In this document: positions 51,715-63,297 of the stretch, piece after piece
How the letters are laid out: each line of letters opens with the position of its first letter
Numbering within the stretch: the stretch's first letter is position 1
Origin: Amia ocellicauda
Taxonomy: Eukaryota; Chordata; Actinopteri; Amiiformes; Amiidae
Assembly: GCF_036373705.1 (NCBI RefSeq)
Contig: NW_027102659.1
Span: 868,001 to 932,000 of the forward strand
Reading direction: 5' to 3'
Length of the DNA: 64,000 nucleotides
Made by a program: the position numbers and the translations under genes
Notes under the pieces: model-generated
The model's database searches: none
What the model saw: the letters and a program-made list of their open reading frames with translations, nothing else
What the model was told of the DNA's origin: nothing

Positions 51715-52806
51715 TTATAAGGATTGAATATCGCAAACCTGTTGTTCCGGGACCCAACTATTGAACTTTTCAGGCCATCCAAGCCATTTCATCAACACAT
51801 ATTTTTTCCGGTTCTGGGTTTTTTCAGCTAATATCTTTTCAACTCTGTATACACTGTCTTTACCCACAATAATTTTTTGTAACTCGGCTTCGTAAAACGT
51901 TCCTTCTATATCCTCCCCGTCATAGTCTTTTAACCGGTACACGGGTGGGTCTCTAGCCAACTGTTCGGTAACTGTAAAATATTCGTCAGAAAATGTTTCT
52001 TCATAACCTTTGGCAAAAGTACTCCTTAGCTTTGAAACGCGAACCACATCACCGATGTTGAACTTATAAGTAGTTTTTCCCTTCTTAATAAATGGTCCGT
52101 ATAATTTTTTATAGACCTTAAAATAATTACTTTGATCAACATCTTTAGGCTTCATTTTAATACTGGTGTGATACCCTTGGTTGTAAGCATCGATAAAATC
52201 CTGAACTTTATCAAAATACTTGAACGTGTTGACCGCTGTAAAATATCTCCACATTTTGGTCTTTATGGTGCGGTTAAACCTCTCCACTACCGATGCCCTA
52301 AGCTCATTACCGGTGGTGAAATGATGTATTTTGTGTCTCTTCAGTAGATTCTGAAATTCTCTGTTGAGAAACTCTTTTCCTTTATCAGTCTGCAGTTTTT
52401 TAGGACATCGACCCTGGGACAATATATCCTCAAAGGCCCTTGTCACCGCCCGACCTGTTTTATTATGTAGAATGCGAGCCCAGGCATATTTTGATAACAC
52501 ATCGATACACATCAACATCAATTTGTGACCATTGTTATGTTTTGATAAATTTGACATATCGACTAGATCCATTTGCCATTGTGAGTCTATGTCAGTTGCA
52601 TATACGCGGTTTCTTTTAAAGTTAATCCTGAGAGGTTTATGTTAGGTATAGGCGTCTTGTTCCCGTAACCATTCTGAAACAACCACATCATTAACCTTCA
52701 CTCCGGCCTCAGCGAGTCCTCTTTGAAAACCCTCCTTACCCGCCAAACCCCCAATCTTGGCTGGGTTGTAGTATAGTTCCTGCATTTGGGGAGCTTGCCG
52801 AGTCAT
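51715..52806 (-). pseudogene. Element E: chromodomain integrase with an early stop
   Basis: A Leu codon after EQDAYT is TAA at 52642-52644, before the catalytic core. An open frame of 285 codons from 52572 (MDLVDMSNLSK) still contains Asp80 to the chromodomain, so an N-terminally shortened product is conceivable but would lack the N-terminal region. Confidence 0.88.
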
Positions 52807-52978
52807 TCTGTCAAATAACCACACAGACCCACACTATGCGCAAAGTTTTTATACAAGGTTTTTTATTCAACTTCAGGAGAGCAGATACCCCTTTTAAGAC
52901 ATTTGAGAAAAGTATAACATACACAACAATTTTTTCTACGGTCCAGACAAAATGAAATCAGATGATTGGTTACTTGAT
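52807..52978. terminator. Element E: gap upstream of integrase
   Basis: No gene; minus-strand AATAAA (TTTATT near 52862) as in the other copies. Confidence 0.4.
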
Positions 52979-53371
52979 CTATATCAACAAATATACCTGT
53001 TTCTTTATCTTGTAGGCACACACCTCAGTTACATATGTAAATAAAACAACATTATGACCTATTTTAAAATTAAACAGAGGTGTATTAAACATGCTCAGTA
53101 AAAGGTCATACAGATGTTGATGAAATGGCCTAATATCATTCTTGGCCCCCTTGAGCCCTTCATCCCAGTGTTCGTACCCCCCGGTCTTTGTTACAGCAGC
53201 CATTCACTTTTCCAGGTTTGAAAGTTGATCCTCATCGATGGTTAAATCTGTAGAGAAAAGGCTCGCGTTGGCTACTTTTCTGTCAAGCACATGGTGTAAT
53301 AGCGCTCTCAGGTTAGCTGCAGAGTGTTGATGACAGAACCAGTTGCAGAAGCAGTCCAGAACATTCCCCAT
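52979..53371 (-). pseudogene. Element E: MGNVL-type small protein with internal TGA
   Basis: The TGA near 53204 is the same as in B, and the following part reads DEGLKGAKND as in B, whereas A, C and D read DEALKGAKND. From here to the right end E resembles B, not C/D. Confidence 0.72.
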
Positions 53372-53383
53372 GTTCAAAGTCCC

Positions 53384-54232
53384 TTAGTTCAGGTCAGAGT
53401 CTGAATCAGTGGCGTAGATGTCGAATTCTTCGTCGCTGCCCCCAGCTTTAACTTCTTTACGGAAGAAATAAGCTTTTAGCTTGCCAGCGGTTTTTCTACT
53501 CGGCTCATCCAGGTCATTGAGCAGCTGCCCAAGTTTCTCTATTATAAACGGCTCCTTTTTCAGCTCCAGCAAAATCTCATCTATGATTTTCTGGACTTGT
53601 CCCACAGTGACATGTATGTGGGAGTAAGAGAGCGCCTTGATTAGTGCCGGTTTCAGCCACGGTTTGTTCAGTCTTCTGTAAAACACATTGAAATAGAACA
53701 GGAAATAGTAACGGTCTGGTTCAAACAAACAACTGTGTCTCAACTGACTGGGGTGATTCACTTCACACCCCCGACAGACTTCTTTCAGAGCTCGGTCGAT
53801 GAGAGCACTCAGAATATAAACCAGGGTGCTTTTAACCACTCTGCTTACTTGGTCACATACCCCGGGCATAAATCCTGCGTCTTCATCACGCCCCCGGGAC
53901 AGTCCGATGCTCATTGGGTCGCCTGGTGGTTTGTGGGGTGTTTCTCCATCCATTGGACTGACCCCCTCCTGAGACGCACAGACGGTAGACAGTTCGGCAA
54001 AATCGAGGCCCTCCATGAGCTCCAGAGGCTGGGGATCCCCGAGACTCATTTGGACATCCATCGCACCGCATGTTGTTTCGTCCTGAGGGACCGGGGTCTG
54101 AGGTCTTGGAGAGTAACCACAGTCAAAGGGTTCCAGAGTGTATACAAAATATGGGGAATAGAACCAGGGGTGATCCCGGGTTTGAAGAGGCCTGTAGAGC
54201 CTGTCGACGTCCGCAGCTTTCGGGTAAGACAT
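53384..54232 (-). CDS. Element E: 282-aa protein with Cys/His cluster
   Basis: The third open copy of this gene, with Cys153, Cys156, His160, His166 and Cys168 all kept. It differs from B by a few residues (for example SPYFVYT for SPDFVYT near the N-terminus). Upstream CRE-like and TATA-like elements are as in B. Three of five loci keep it open although most structural genes are broken. Confidence 0.65.
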   Translation of the reverse strand: MSYPKAADVDRLYRPLQTRDHPWFYSPYFVYTLEPFDCGYSPRPQTPVPQDETTCGAMDVQMSLGDPQPLELMEGLDFAELSTVCASQEGVSPMDGETPHKPPGDPMSIGLSRGRDEDAGFMPGVCDQVSRVVKSTLVYILSALIDRALKEVCRGCEVNHPSQLRHSCLFEPDRYYFLFYFNVFYRRLNKPWLKPALIKALSYSHIHVTVGQVQKIIDEILLELKKEPFIIEKLGQLLNDLDEPSRKTAGKLKAYFFRKEVKAGGSDEEFDIYATDSDSDLN

Positions 54233-54335
54233 TCTCTTTAATTTTAAACCATGAATGAATTGTTGCACCTTTTATCCTATCTCTTCACTACGTCACGACA
54301 CACCGCCCTCTTAGAAGAGAGTAGCCCCTGAGCCG

Positions 54336-54740
54336 TCAGACCCCCCTCCAAAACCCCACACGTCGTCTGTCGTAGTTCTGCAAGCTTTCCCATTCACACC
54401 TTTCAAAACCCTGAGTCGGAGACTCCATTTCGCATTCTCTTGGACCCTCTTGCAAGCCTTCTAGAGTCTTATCCACAAGCCCCAGATCTCTCCAGGCCAT
54501 CACCTTCAACCAGTCCTCATAAGAGTATTCAATTACCGTCTCAAAAGGTTCCAACGTACCCTCCTTCTCTCCCAAAGCAAAAAGCTCCACTCCAACATAG
54601 CTGGGATCCCTTTTAAAGCGGTAACCCCGTCGAGCCCCCCAGAACAACACCCAGGAGCGTTCAATCTTCAAATTGGTGAGTACAGGAACCCTTGCCCGGG
54701 ATTGTTTCTTGCGGGGTTTCATGTTGATGTCGCTGGACAT
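54336..54740 (-). pseudogene. Element E: 236-aa right-end gene with 281-bp deletion
   Basis: The deletion is identical to that of B and the translated product is the same 134 residues. Confidence 0.85.
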
Positions 54741-54858
54741 GTTGAAGAAGCGGGATGTTTCAGAAGCTGAGAATTAAAGAGGTATTGCCTAAAAGAAGCG
54801 CGGGTTCTTAAATAGAGAGGAGAGTTTCGGGGCGTTGCCTTCAGAGGGGTGGGGGTAT

Positions 54859-55043
54859 TTATGGGTGGCCTTGTTGTTCAGGGTTTTATGGGTGCACACT
54901 TTCTGACGGATATGACGTAGGAATAATTAAGGAAATAACTCTACCTAAAATCACGCCCCCCAATTATGACGTAGGAATATTAATAAGCTTAGGGCATACG
55001 TCATAACAAAATAGGCCGCGCCCAAAAAACCCTACTATCTACT
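54859..55043 (-). repeat. Right terminal inverted repeat of E
   Basis: Same 185-bp repeat with CTTATG at 55044-55049. A few private changes occur just inside it (GCACAC for GTACAC). Confidence 0.9.
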
Positions 55044-55720
55044 CTTATGTAGTTGAAGGCGCAGTATAGCTCTCATAGTCTGGTGGTGACGGAAGACCAC
55101 CAGCCGTTTGAACAAGCCATTCAGCATCACCTTGTTGGGTTAAGTGCAGGCACTGTCAGAGCGCAGGGCGTCCTGCCTTTGAAAGAGTTTCCGAAGTGTC
55201 CTGATGTGCCCTTTAGCAATGCCAAACAGGTCTGTGAAAATGGCATCCTTTCGCCGCACTTCTCACAGCCTAGCCGACCTGAAACACCTGAGCCCGTTTT
55301 ACCAGCAGGCTTTAACGGTAACCAATTGAAGCAAGAGGCAGCGGTGTCAGTTTCCGTAGTGTAGTGGTTATCATGTTCGCCTAACGCGCGAAAGGTCCCC
55401 GGTTCGAAACCGGGCGGAAACAGCCTACTGTGGGCTGGCCCTTTTCGTCATGCTTGCCCTCGTGGTTCCCCGGAGGCGGTGGGTGTCTTTTCTTCATTGG
55501 AGTGCCCGCAATCGATGCACTCAGAGCGTCCGTCCGTCGACAGGTTGAAATTGTAAACGCTGGTGTAGCCACTTTTAATTAAAATCTGATGATGATGATG
55601 ATGATGATGTTGTTGTTGTTGTTCTTGTTGTTGTTGTTCTTGTTGTCATCGTGGTCGCCGTCATTATTATTGTTAAAGTAAAGCAGTAGTTAGATTTGTT
55701 GCTACCGTAAGGTGTAGAAG
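55044..55720. repeat. tRNA-Val array unit between E and F
   Basis: A single unit with one tRNA gene and a (GAT)n/(TTG)n tract (55588-55650). At about 55720 it switches directly (GTGTAGAAG/ACAACAGTTGG) into Polinton F at the position equivalent to 11362 of B. Confidence 0.85.
55350..55422 (+). tRNA. tRNA-Val-AAC: tRNA-Val (AAC)
   Basis: Complete cloverleaf with consensus acceptor and T arm. The D arm is TAGTGGTTATCAT and the anticodon loop CTAACGC, so it is a separate sequence variant of the array. Confidence 0.88.
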
Positions 55721-56293
55721 ACAACAGTTGGTATGGCGTGTGATATCAAAACATTCAGAATACTTTTAACCTATATAATTTATAAGCTTTGTAAAATAAA
55801 CCCAAATATCTCTTTTGCGGGGATAAACGCTGTTCTGAGTAGTTTGTGACTTGTTTAATACCAAACAAAGCATCGCTATAAAAAAAAAAAAAAAATCACT
55901 GTAAAAGCGCTAGTTATTTTTGATCTTTATAGTTATTTTCTAGGCTCAGGTTGTTTTTTAGCGCTTATAAAGGCCTGAAATATTCTTAGTGGTTGTTGAC
56001 TATAGGTCTTGATGTTTAAAAATGTTTTTTTGAGAGACCAAAAGGTTCTAATAAAAGTTTAGAGTAGAGAGGAGAGAGATCGTCTCCATCTTGGTTTCTA
56101 TTTGAAATTTGATGCAGTGTCATTTTATTGGTTGGTTTTGATATGTTTATTGGTAACAGGGTGGCACAAAGGCCAGACCAGAACAATGCCTTACAAACAG
56201 ATCCGGCATGTGGCCATCAGTATAAGTATGAAGGTCTGGTCTTCAGCTCGACAGACTCATACTGACCTTTCGATTTAAGACTAAAGATCAACA
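55721..56293. other. Element F: 5' non-coding region of the spliced gene
   Basis: Co-linear with B 11362-11933, including the TATA-like box at 56221-56229. No gene is supported; the 64-aa frame seen here in B is not conserved as an ORF of note. Confidence 0.5.
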
Positions 56294-58334
56294 ATGTCCG
56301 GAAACAACATCAGCGATTCGATTTAAACGAGTTTTTAGGCAAGTCTTCAGATTATTTTCATTGACTCAGAGCGTGTTGTGTGCATGTATTGTAAATAAGG
56401 CTATAACATCTGTTTTAAGTTCTGTAAAATTATTTTTCAACCAGTCAACAGGAGTTAATTCCCAACGCTGAGGAGATCATCTGGAACAACGACGGTAAGA
56501 TTTTTGTGTTTGCGCTCATGGGTTCTTATGCATGGGTGTGTGTGGTTTTGAAGCGGCTCATTAGAGTTATGAAAACGTTTTAATATATATTAATGCCGGT
56601 CTCTTTAATTACACAGAAACTATCGAAAGGCCTGTGATTAATGTCTCCGAGGATCGACCAAGAGAAGTGGTTGTCCCTAGACAGGCTGTCTGCCGACCGG
56701 GTAAGAACTAAACCCCTGTTTGTTTGTATAACGTTTCTGTAAGATGTTTGAGTCCAGATTTGTTAATTTTAAAAAATTATCCTGTCTAACAGTATTAAGA
56801 AACGTGGTTCGAGACAACGAAAGGCCTTCCACATCGAGGGCTTGTTTCGTTTTACCTTCGAGAACCGTAACCTTTCAAGAATCTGAAAGGCCGTTAGCCC
56901 CGGTATCTGATAGCTGTGAGTATATGTCTGCAGCCTGTAAGAGGTTAAAGCTTTTTATAAAGCGGTGTGGTTAAAGGTTAAACATGTCTCTTACCTTCAC
57001 AGCGGTGCAAAAAGCTAAACCAGCCGAAAAACATAAGAAACGATTATTCTGTGGAGGTAAGTAAGATCTTTCAAACTTTAATGTTTTTAAAAGGGCTTTG
57101 TTTGCCCGTTGATGGCTAATATTTAAGCGATGGGTGACCGTTTCCTGTAGGGCGGGGGGTTCTGGGAAAGATCTTTAGAAGTCCGGACAGGTCTATGCTT
57201 GTTTCTGGGGAACGTGTTTAGAAATGACCGATTGCCGTACCGTCTGGTTAGGAAGTAAAGACGTCCGAAAGGGTTTAGTAAGTTGTTTGGCTTATCTCCC
57301 GCTATTATACTTCTGTTTTAAAGTGGTTGTAGGAAAAGGCTTGAAGGTGTTCATTGTATTTAATATTTAAACAGATCGTGAAAACATTTGTGAAACAGGA
57401 AGTCCCGGGATCAGGAAGCGTTTACACTTGGAAGGTTCGTTTAAAAATGAAATGTTGTTGTGTGTGTGTGTGTTTTATTAACAATATTACAGTTTTTAAA
57501 GAAACATTTAAGAAACAGTTTATTTACAGCGGCTTCTCTGTTTTACATTTATTATCAAGTCCTAATAAATATATTGTCTGTAAATAATAAGGCGTTGTAG
57601 TGAATGTCTAAGGCTATTTTCAAAGGTTTAAAAAAGCTAAAGGTTTTGAATGTCCTGGACATGTTGTTTTAAGTTTGATTTCTGTCACCGTTTAAAGATG
57701 TAAATGTAATGTATATTTTTATTCTTCCCAAGACTCTTGGGATAGTCATTCTGTGGATGAGCTATTGAGGACAATTACCCCGTCTAAGTGGGATCAAACA
57801 TCTTCCCCGGTGAGATCACCGATAGGATCCCCCACGGTGGTCTTGGAGACCCCCCAACATCTACTCAGGCCACAGCCTTCTGGGGGTAATTCAACACCCC
57901 AGATTCAGCCCGCCGCATTGTCGGGCGGAACAAATACAGGCATCCAACAACCTCAGGGGTCGCCGTCAGTCAGGGCTGACACACCACCCAACGACGGCCT
58001 GGTTTCAACATCGTCCCCCCAGACCCGTTTCTTGGCTACAGAAACGCGGAACAGTACCCCGCGCTTGGCCAGGGTGTCACCGCAAAGGCCTTCTTGGTCT
58101 CCGTCCATGAGTATACGCTCGCTCCCTGCCTCCTTCGACCGAGATTTACCGGAGCGACCATCCTTTGAAGCTGAGCCAGGCCACCAGCCCCCGGAGCTAC
58201 TTCCTGAAGGTCGGCATGAGTTGCTACATACTTTGTTACAAAATCAAAGACTTGTGTTAGTGGGGCAAAACCTGGTGATAGAGAGCCAAAACACCCTTAT
58301 TAATACCCTTACTAACGAATTGTACCGTATTTAA
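56294..58334 (+). pseudogene. Element F: seven-exon spliced gene, exon 1 frameshift and lost acceptor
   Basis: Exons correspond to 56294-56338, 56441-56494, 56617-56700, 56793-56915, 57003-57056, 57375-57434 and 57733-58334. Exons 2 to 7 have the same lengths as in B, and the remaining splice signals are kept. Exon 1 has lost one base (45 instead of 46 nt), and the acceptor of intron 1 reads TTTTTCAA instead of TTTTTCAG. The last exon differs from B at only three or so residues. Confidence 0.7.
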
Positions 58335-58517
58335 TGTTTTAATAGACACAAAACGCCTTACTATTGTGGGTTGTTGGAAAAATAAAAAATAAATTAAAAA
58401 ATGTCCTGACTTGGTAAAAGAACTCACAAACTAAAGGATTATGAACAAGCTAGGGCCCCAAAAAGACCTTCCCGAGAGAACATCCCCGGCCCTGTTGTGA
58501 ACTCCTCTGATGTCCCA

Positions 58518-59315
58518 ATGAACCTGGAACTATTACAAATGATAAATGATTTAAATAACCCCCAATTACCACCGATAGAATGTGAATTAACAGACTTACC
58601 GGTGAACCCCGACCTGTTACAGATGGTCAATGATCTAAATAACCACCTCCCACCGGTAGCGCTTATAGAGGTTCACCCCCTAGTTCACCCCGATTTGTTT
58701 GAAATGGTGGAGGCTTTGGAGGAGCTACCCCGACCAAATTCTGCCCCTATTATAAATGATTTGAGACAATTAGAACACAGGATGGCGGCAGAAGCAGCCA
58801 TCACTATAGAGGAGGGTCTTGACATTAACCGGTTGGATATCTTTGAAGGACTTTTACAGGCTTTAAATGAGCCTCCTCAAAAAGGGGGTTTTGTAGATGT
58901 CAGCAGTGGGGGTGTTCGGAATGTGGAGGGTTCTGAGACTGATAAGGCTGTGGAGGACATGCTCTGTGAGAATGTAGGGGGTGAAGGCTTTGTTCAAAAT
59001 GATGATGTGTCCAAGAGTACCAGTGATCCCGTGATTATAGATAGACCGGCCTATAACAATTTTGAAATGATTCAGCGTTTTAATTTTGCAGAACTTTTAA
59101 ATTGTGACAATTATGCAGAAATATTTGTCAACATACACGAGGCCTTGCAGAAAATGCTTGAACAGGTTGCTGAAAGGGTCAGACCTCGAGATGTTGTACA
59201 GTTAGAACTCAGAGGGGATGATTTGTTTAGCAACCTATCTGTAATGCTGAGTGGAGATAATTTAGACGTCTGGCTAAAATCGAAGCGTTATTGCAAAGTA
59301 ACGCAGCCATCTTAG
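58518..59315 (+). CDS. Element F: ORF upstream of PolB, undeleted
   Basis: This is the complete version of the gene truncated in A (by the window) and B (by an 11-bp deletion). From the ATG at 58518 it is 265 codons; the same frame is open upstream to a TGA at about 58407. Three degenerate LLQM(I/V)NDLNN repeats occupy residues 1-75, an acidic middle follows, and the end overlaps the PolB frame (-1) by about 55 nt. I recognise no family. It may have been the N-terminal part of PolB or a separate partner such as a terminal-protein-like factor; neither can be decided from sequence. Confidence 0.6.
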   Translation: MNLELLQMINDLNNPQLPPIECELTDLPVNPDLLQMVNDLNNHLPPVALIEVHPLVHPDLFEMVEALEELPRPNSAPIINDLRQLEHRMAAEAAITIEEGLDINRLDIFEGLLQALNEPPQKGGFVDVSSGGVRNVEGSETDKAVEDMLCENVGGEGFVQNDDVSKSTSDPVIIDRPAYNNFEMIQRFNFAELLNCDNYAEIFVNIHEALQKMLEQVAERVRPRDVVQLELRGDDLFSNLSVMLSGDNLDVWLKSKRYCKVTQPS

Positions 59316-62300
59316 CTGATGAAAGTCTGTCTCTGGTAATGAATGTGGTTCGTAACCCTGAGGGTGGGGCGCTTAGATGACTGTCGAAATGCTTGAAGAA
59401 CGACATAATTAGGACCAAGCTCAGGCAATTAGTGGTGAGTTCCAGTGGGGACAATAAGCTCTGTTTTGCTTACAGTTTAATAAAACTACTCACCCCCGAC
59501 ATGCCTGAACCCCAAGCTCTGCAAGAGGCTTTAATGCTTCATCAGAGGGCCGGCTTAAACTCTCAACAGATGGTTGCCTTTTCAGACATCACCAAGTTTG
59601 AGGAGTTGTTGTCTTTAAAAATTGTTGTGTGGTACCGTTGTGAGGTAAAGGAAGTATTTGTGAAATTTCAGACACATCCTGAAACCCATACACAGACACT
59701 GTTTCTCTTCCTAAGTGATAGTCATTACTTTGGAATAAAGAGTTTGACGGCTTTTTTGGGTTGTTCGTATGTTTGTCATTGGTGTTATAAGGCCTTCAAT
59801 GATAAGCTTAAGCACCGCTGTGACGGTTACTGTAACGTCTGTTTCAATCCGCAATGTCGTAAGGGTTTGGCCCCTACCATCCGATGTAAAGATTGCTTAA
59901 GGATTTGTCTCTCAGCGTTCTGTTTTTCCGAGCATAAGGTACAGAGGGCCGCTGCTGAGAGGGGTTAAAAAATGGAGTTATTGTGATCAAACTAAATGTT
60001 GCCCGCAGTGTTGCCTCCAGTACCGTTTTCATGAGGTTAAACCACACAAATGTCTGGAGCCGAGATGCAGGATCTGTAATGCTGATTTAACCCCGGGGTC
60101 CGAACACCAGTGCTTTATTCAGCCGGTTAAAAAGGAGCCGCCGCACAACTGGTATGTCTTTTTTGATTTTGAATGCCGGCAAGAAAACGGGGTCCACGTT
60201 GCTAATTATATACACTGTATTGACATGTTGGAGCGTGAGTGGTCAGCTAGCGGTGAGAGTTGTGTCAGGGATTTCTTTACGCGGTATCGAGGTCCAAAAT
60301 ACCTCAATTACACATTTATTGCCCACAATGCTAAGGGTTATGATTCTTACATTTTGATGAAGTATCTGGTGGAAAATGGGGTGACCCCAAGAATAATAGC
60401 TCAGGGTAGCAAGATCATGTGTTTCACCGACGAAGCTTTCAACTAACGTTACATAGACTTGTTAAATTTCCTCCCCATGAAATTGAGCGCTTTGCCTAAG
60501 GCTCTGGGTTTTGAGGCTCAGAAGAAAGGTTGGTTCTGCCATTTTTTTAATACTAAGGACACTCAAAATTATCAAGGGTCCTACCCGCCCGCCTCTTATT
60601 ATGGGGCTGATACTATGATGTCTCATGAGAGGGAGGAATTCTTTAAATGGTACAATACGGTTAAGTGAGGTGTTTTTGATTTCCGAGAAGAGATGGCCGC
60701 TTATTGTAAAAATGATGTGGTGATCCTTAAAGAAGCCTGTGTGCGTTTCTGCGCCGAGGTTATCAACACATCGGGTCTCAACCCTTTGCAAAGTGTGACC
60801 ATAGCGTCTCTCTGCATGAAAATGTATCGGTCCAATTTCTTGCAGAAAAACACTATAGCGGTCACCACTTCTGACAACTATCGTGCTAGACAAAAGAACT
60901 TTTCGACTGTCTCCATACAGTGGGTGGAATACCTGAGTGCCCGGGATAACATCTTCATCAGACATGCTTTAAATCAAGGGGAAGTAAAAATGGGGCCTTA
61001 CTACTTAGACGGTTTTAGCGACGTGTCCGGGCGGCGTACCGCTTATGAGTTTGCCGGTTGTATTTACCATGGCTGTCCTCAGTGCTTTGACCCAAACACC
61101 TTTAACCCCGTAACACTAAAACTCTGCGGTGATATGTACTATGATTTCCAGGAACGAATTGAAACTTTAAAAAACACCTATGGTTTGAAAGTGCTGGTGA
61201 TTTGGGAACACGAGTGGACGACCCTGAAGCAACAGGATGCGGGGGTACAACGGTTTATGGAAACCTTGGACTTTCCTGAATGTCTAGAGCCCCGGGATGC
61301 GTTATTTGGGGGTTGTACCAATGCCCTCTGTTTACATTATGAGGTAAAGGAGGGTGAGAGAGTAGATTACTATGATTTCACCAGTCTGTACCCTTATGTC
61401 AACAAGACCAAAATGTACCCGGTGGGGCGTCCAACCATTGTTTATCGTGACTTTCTCGAAATCGGACATTACTTTAGTTTGATCAAAGTCACCATGTACC
61501 CTCCTCGCGAGCTGTTCTTACCCGTGTTGCCTTACAGGTGTTCGGGAAAATTGATGTTCCCTCTGTGTAGAACGTGTGTGGAAACTGAAAATCAAACTAC
61601 CTCTTGTCTGCACAGTGATGAAGAGAGAGCGCTGACGGGTGTCTGGTGTAGCATTGAGCTTGACAAGGCGGTGGAGAAAGGTTACAGAGTCGGTAAGGTG
61701 TATGAGGTTTGGCATTTTTCTGAAAAAACTGATACTCTTTTTGCTGATTACATTATGACCCATCTGAAAGGGAAACAGGAGGCATCGGGCTATCCCTCAT
61801 GGTGTGTTGACTCCGCGGCCAAAGAGCGATACGTTCAGCAATATTTTGAAAAGGAAGGGATCCGTCTAGAGCCGGGGAACATAACTGTAAACCCCGCCAA
61901 GAGACAAATGTCCAAACTGATTTTAAACAGTCTGTGGGGTAAGTTTGGGGAAAGAAATTACCGTCTAAACACAACCTTGATTAAAACCCCTGAACTGTTC
62001 ATAGAATTTATGTTTTCCAAACAACATGCAGTATCACACTTTCAATTCTTAAATGACCACGTGGCACAGGTCCAGTGGAGGGCCCCTAAAGATTTCCCCA
62101 CCAAACAGGGGAACGTTAATGTTTTCATAGCGGTTTTTACCACGGCTTACGCCCGGCTTGAACTGTACAACTTAATGGATCAGTTGCAGGAACGCACGCT
62201 CTATCATGATACTGACTCTGTAATCTTTGTCACCAGGCCAGGGGATTGGGTCCCTCCCCTCGGGGACTACCTTGGGGAGTTAACGAGCGAACTAGATCCT

Positions 62301-62630
62301 CAGGACCACATAGTGGAGTTTGTTTCAGGGGGTCCTAAGACTTACGCATACAGAACGGCTGCGGGTAAGACCTGTATGAAAGTTAAGGGTTTCACTCTGA
62401 ACCATTGTAACAACAAGCTCATTAACATCAAGTCTCTGACGACCCTGGTAGAAAGTTTTTTAACCGAGAAAGACGCGCCTCCTCGTGAGATTATTACAGC
62501 CGGAAATCAGATCTATCGCAATAAAAAGGGGTACACGTTGGAAAATAGATCACTAAACAAACGATTCAGGGTGGTGTACAATAAAAGAGTGTTGAAGACT
62601 GATTATACCACTCTGCCTTATGGATATTAG
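59261..62630 (+). pseudogene. polB: Element F: protein-primed DNA polymerase B, multiply disrupted
   Basis: Lesions are: TGA for Arg near 59376, a one-base insertion near 59955, and the two stops shared with B (TAA near 60444, TGA near 60666). The Tyr codon mutated to TAA in B (15356) is normal here. Exo I is FDFE with the catalytic Asp. The C-terminal frame (60693-62630) is open for 645 codons and contains motifs A, B and C. F therefore preserves residues that B lost and vice versa. Confidence 0.9.
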
Positions 62631-63291
62631 CGGTGGTTTTGATAACAGACTTCAACACCGTTTCTCCTGTATTATAGCCGGTCCCTCCAATTCGGGGAAG
62701 AGCTATCTTATAAAGAACATCATAGAAGATGTGGACGCAACCGTGTCCCAAGCTCTTGACAACATAGTGTGGTGTTACTCTTGCTGGCAACCTCTCTACG
62801 ATGATTTGGCTTCGGAAAAAAATAATCTGAAATTTGTGCAAGGTCTCCCCGCCTCGTTGTGTGGCGATGACTTGTTCCCGCCCGGTCAAACTAACCTAGT
62901 GATCCTTGATGACCAGATGGAGCAGGCCGGTGACAACAGTGAAGTGGAAAAAGCTTTCACAAAGTACACTCATCATAGGAATTAAAGTATTATTTATTTA
63001 GTTCAAAATCTATTTTTTCAAGGTAAAAAAAGCCGCACTATTAATTTAAATGCCAATTATATAATTCTTTTTAAAAACCCCAGAGATAAACTACAGGTCA
63101 CCGTCTTGGCTCGTCAAATGTACCCTAACCAGACCAAGTTCTTTTTGGAGGCATTTGAGGATGCCACCAAAAAACCCTACGGGTACTTGATTGCGGACTT
63201 AAAAGCACAAACCCCAGAAGACTTTCGCCTCAGAACAGGTTTGTGCCCGCCCGATTGGCCGGCAGTCTATGTGCTAAAGAAAAGGAAATAA
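62620..63291 (+). pseudogene. Element F: packaging ATPase with nonsense codon
   Basis: Walker A is intact; Walker B reads LVILDDQ (Leu to Gln after the acidic pair). A Leu codon is TAA at 62983-62985, after 121 codons. The rest of the frame is open to the normal end. Confidence 0.88.
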
Positions 63292-63297
63292 ATAAGA

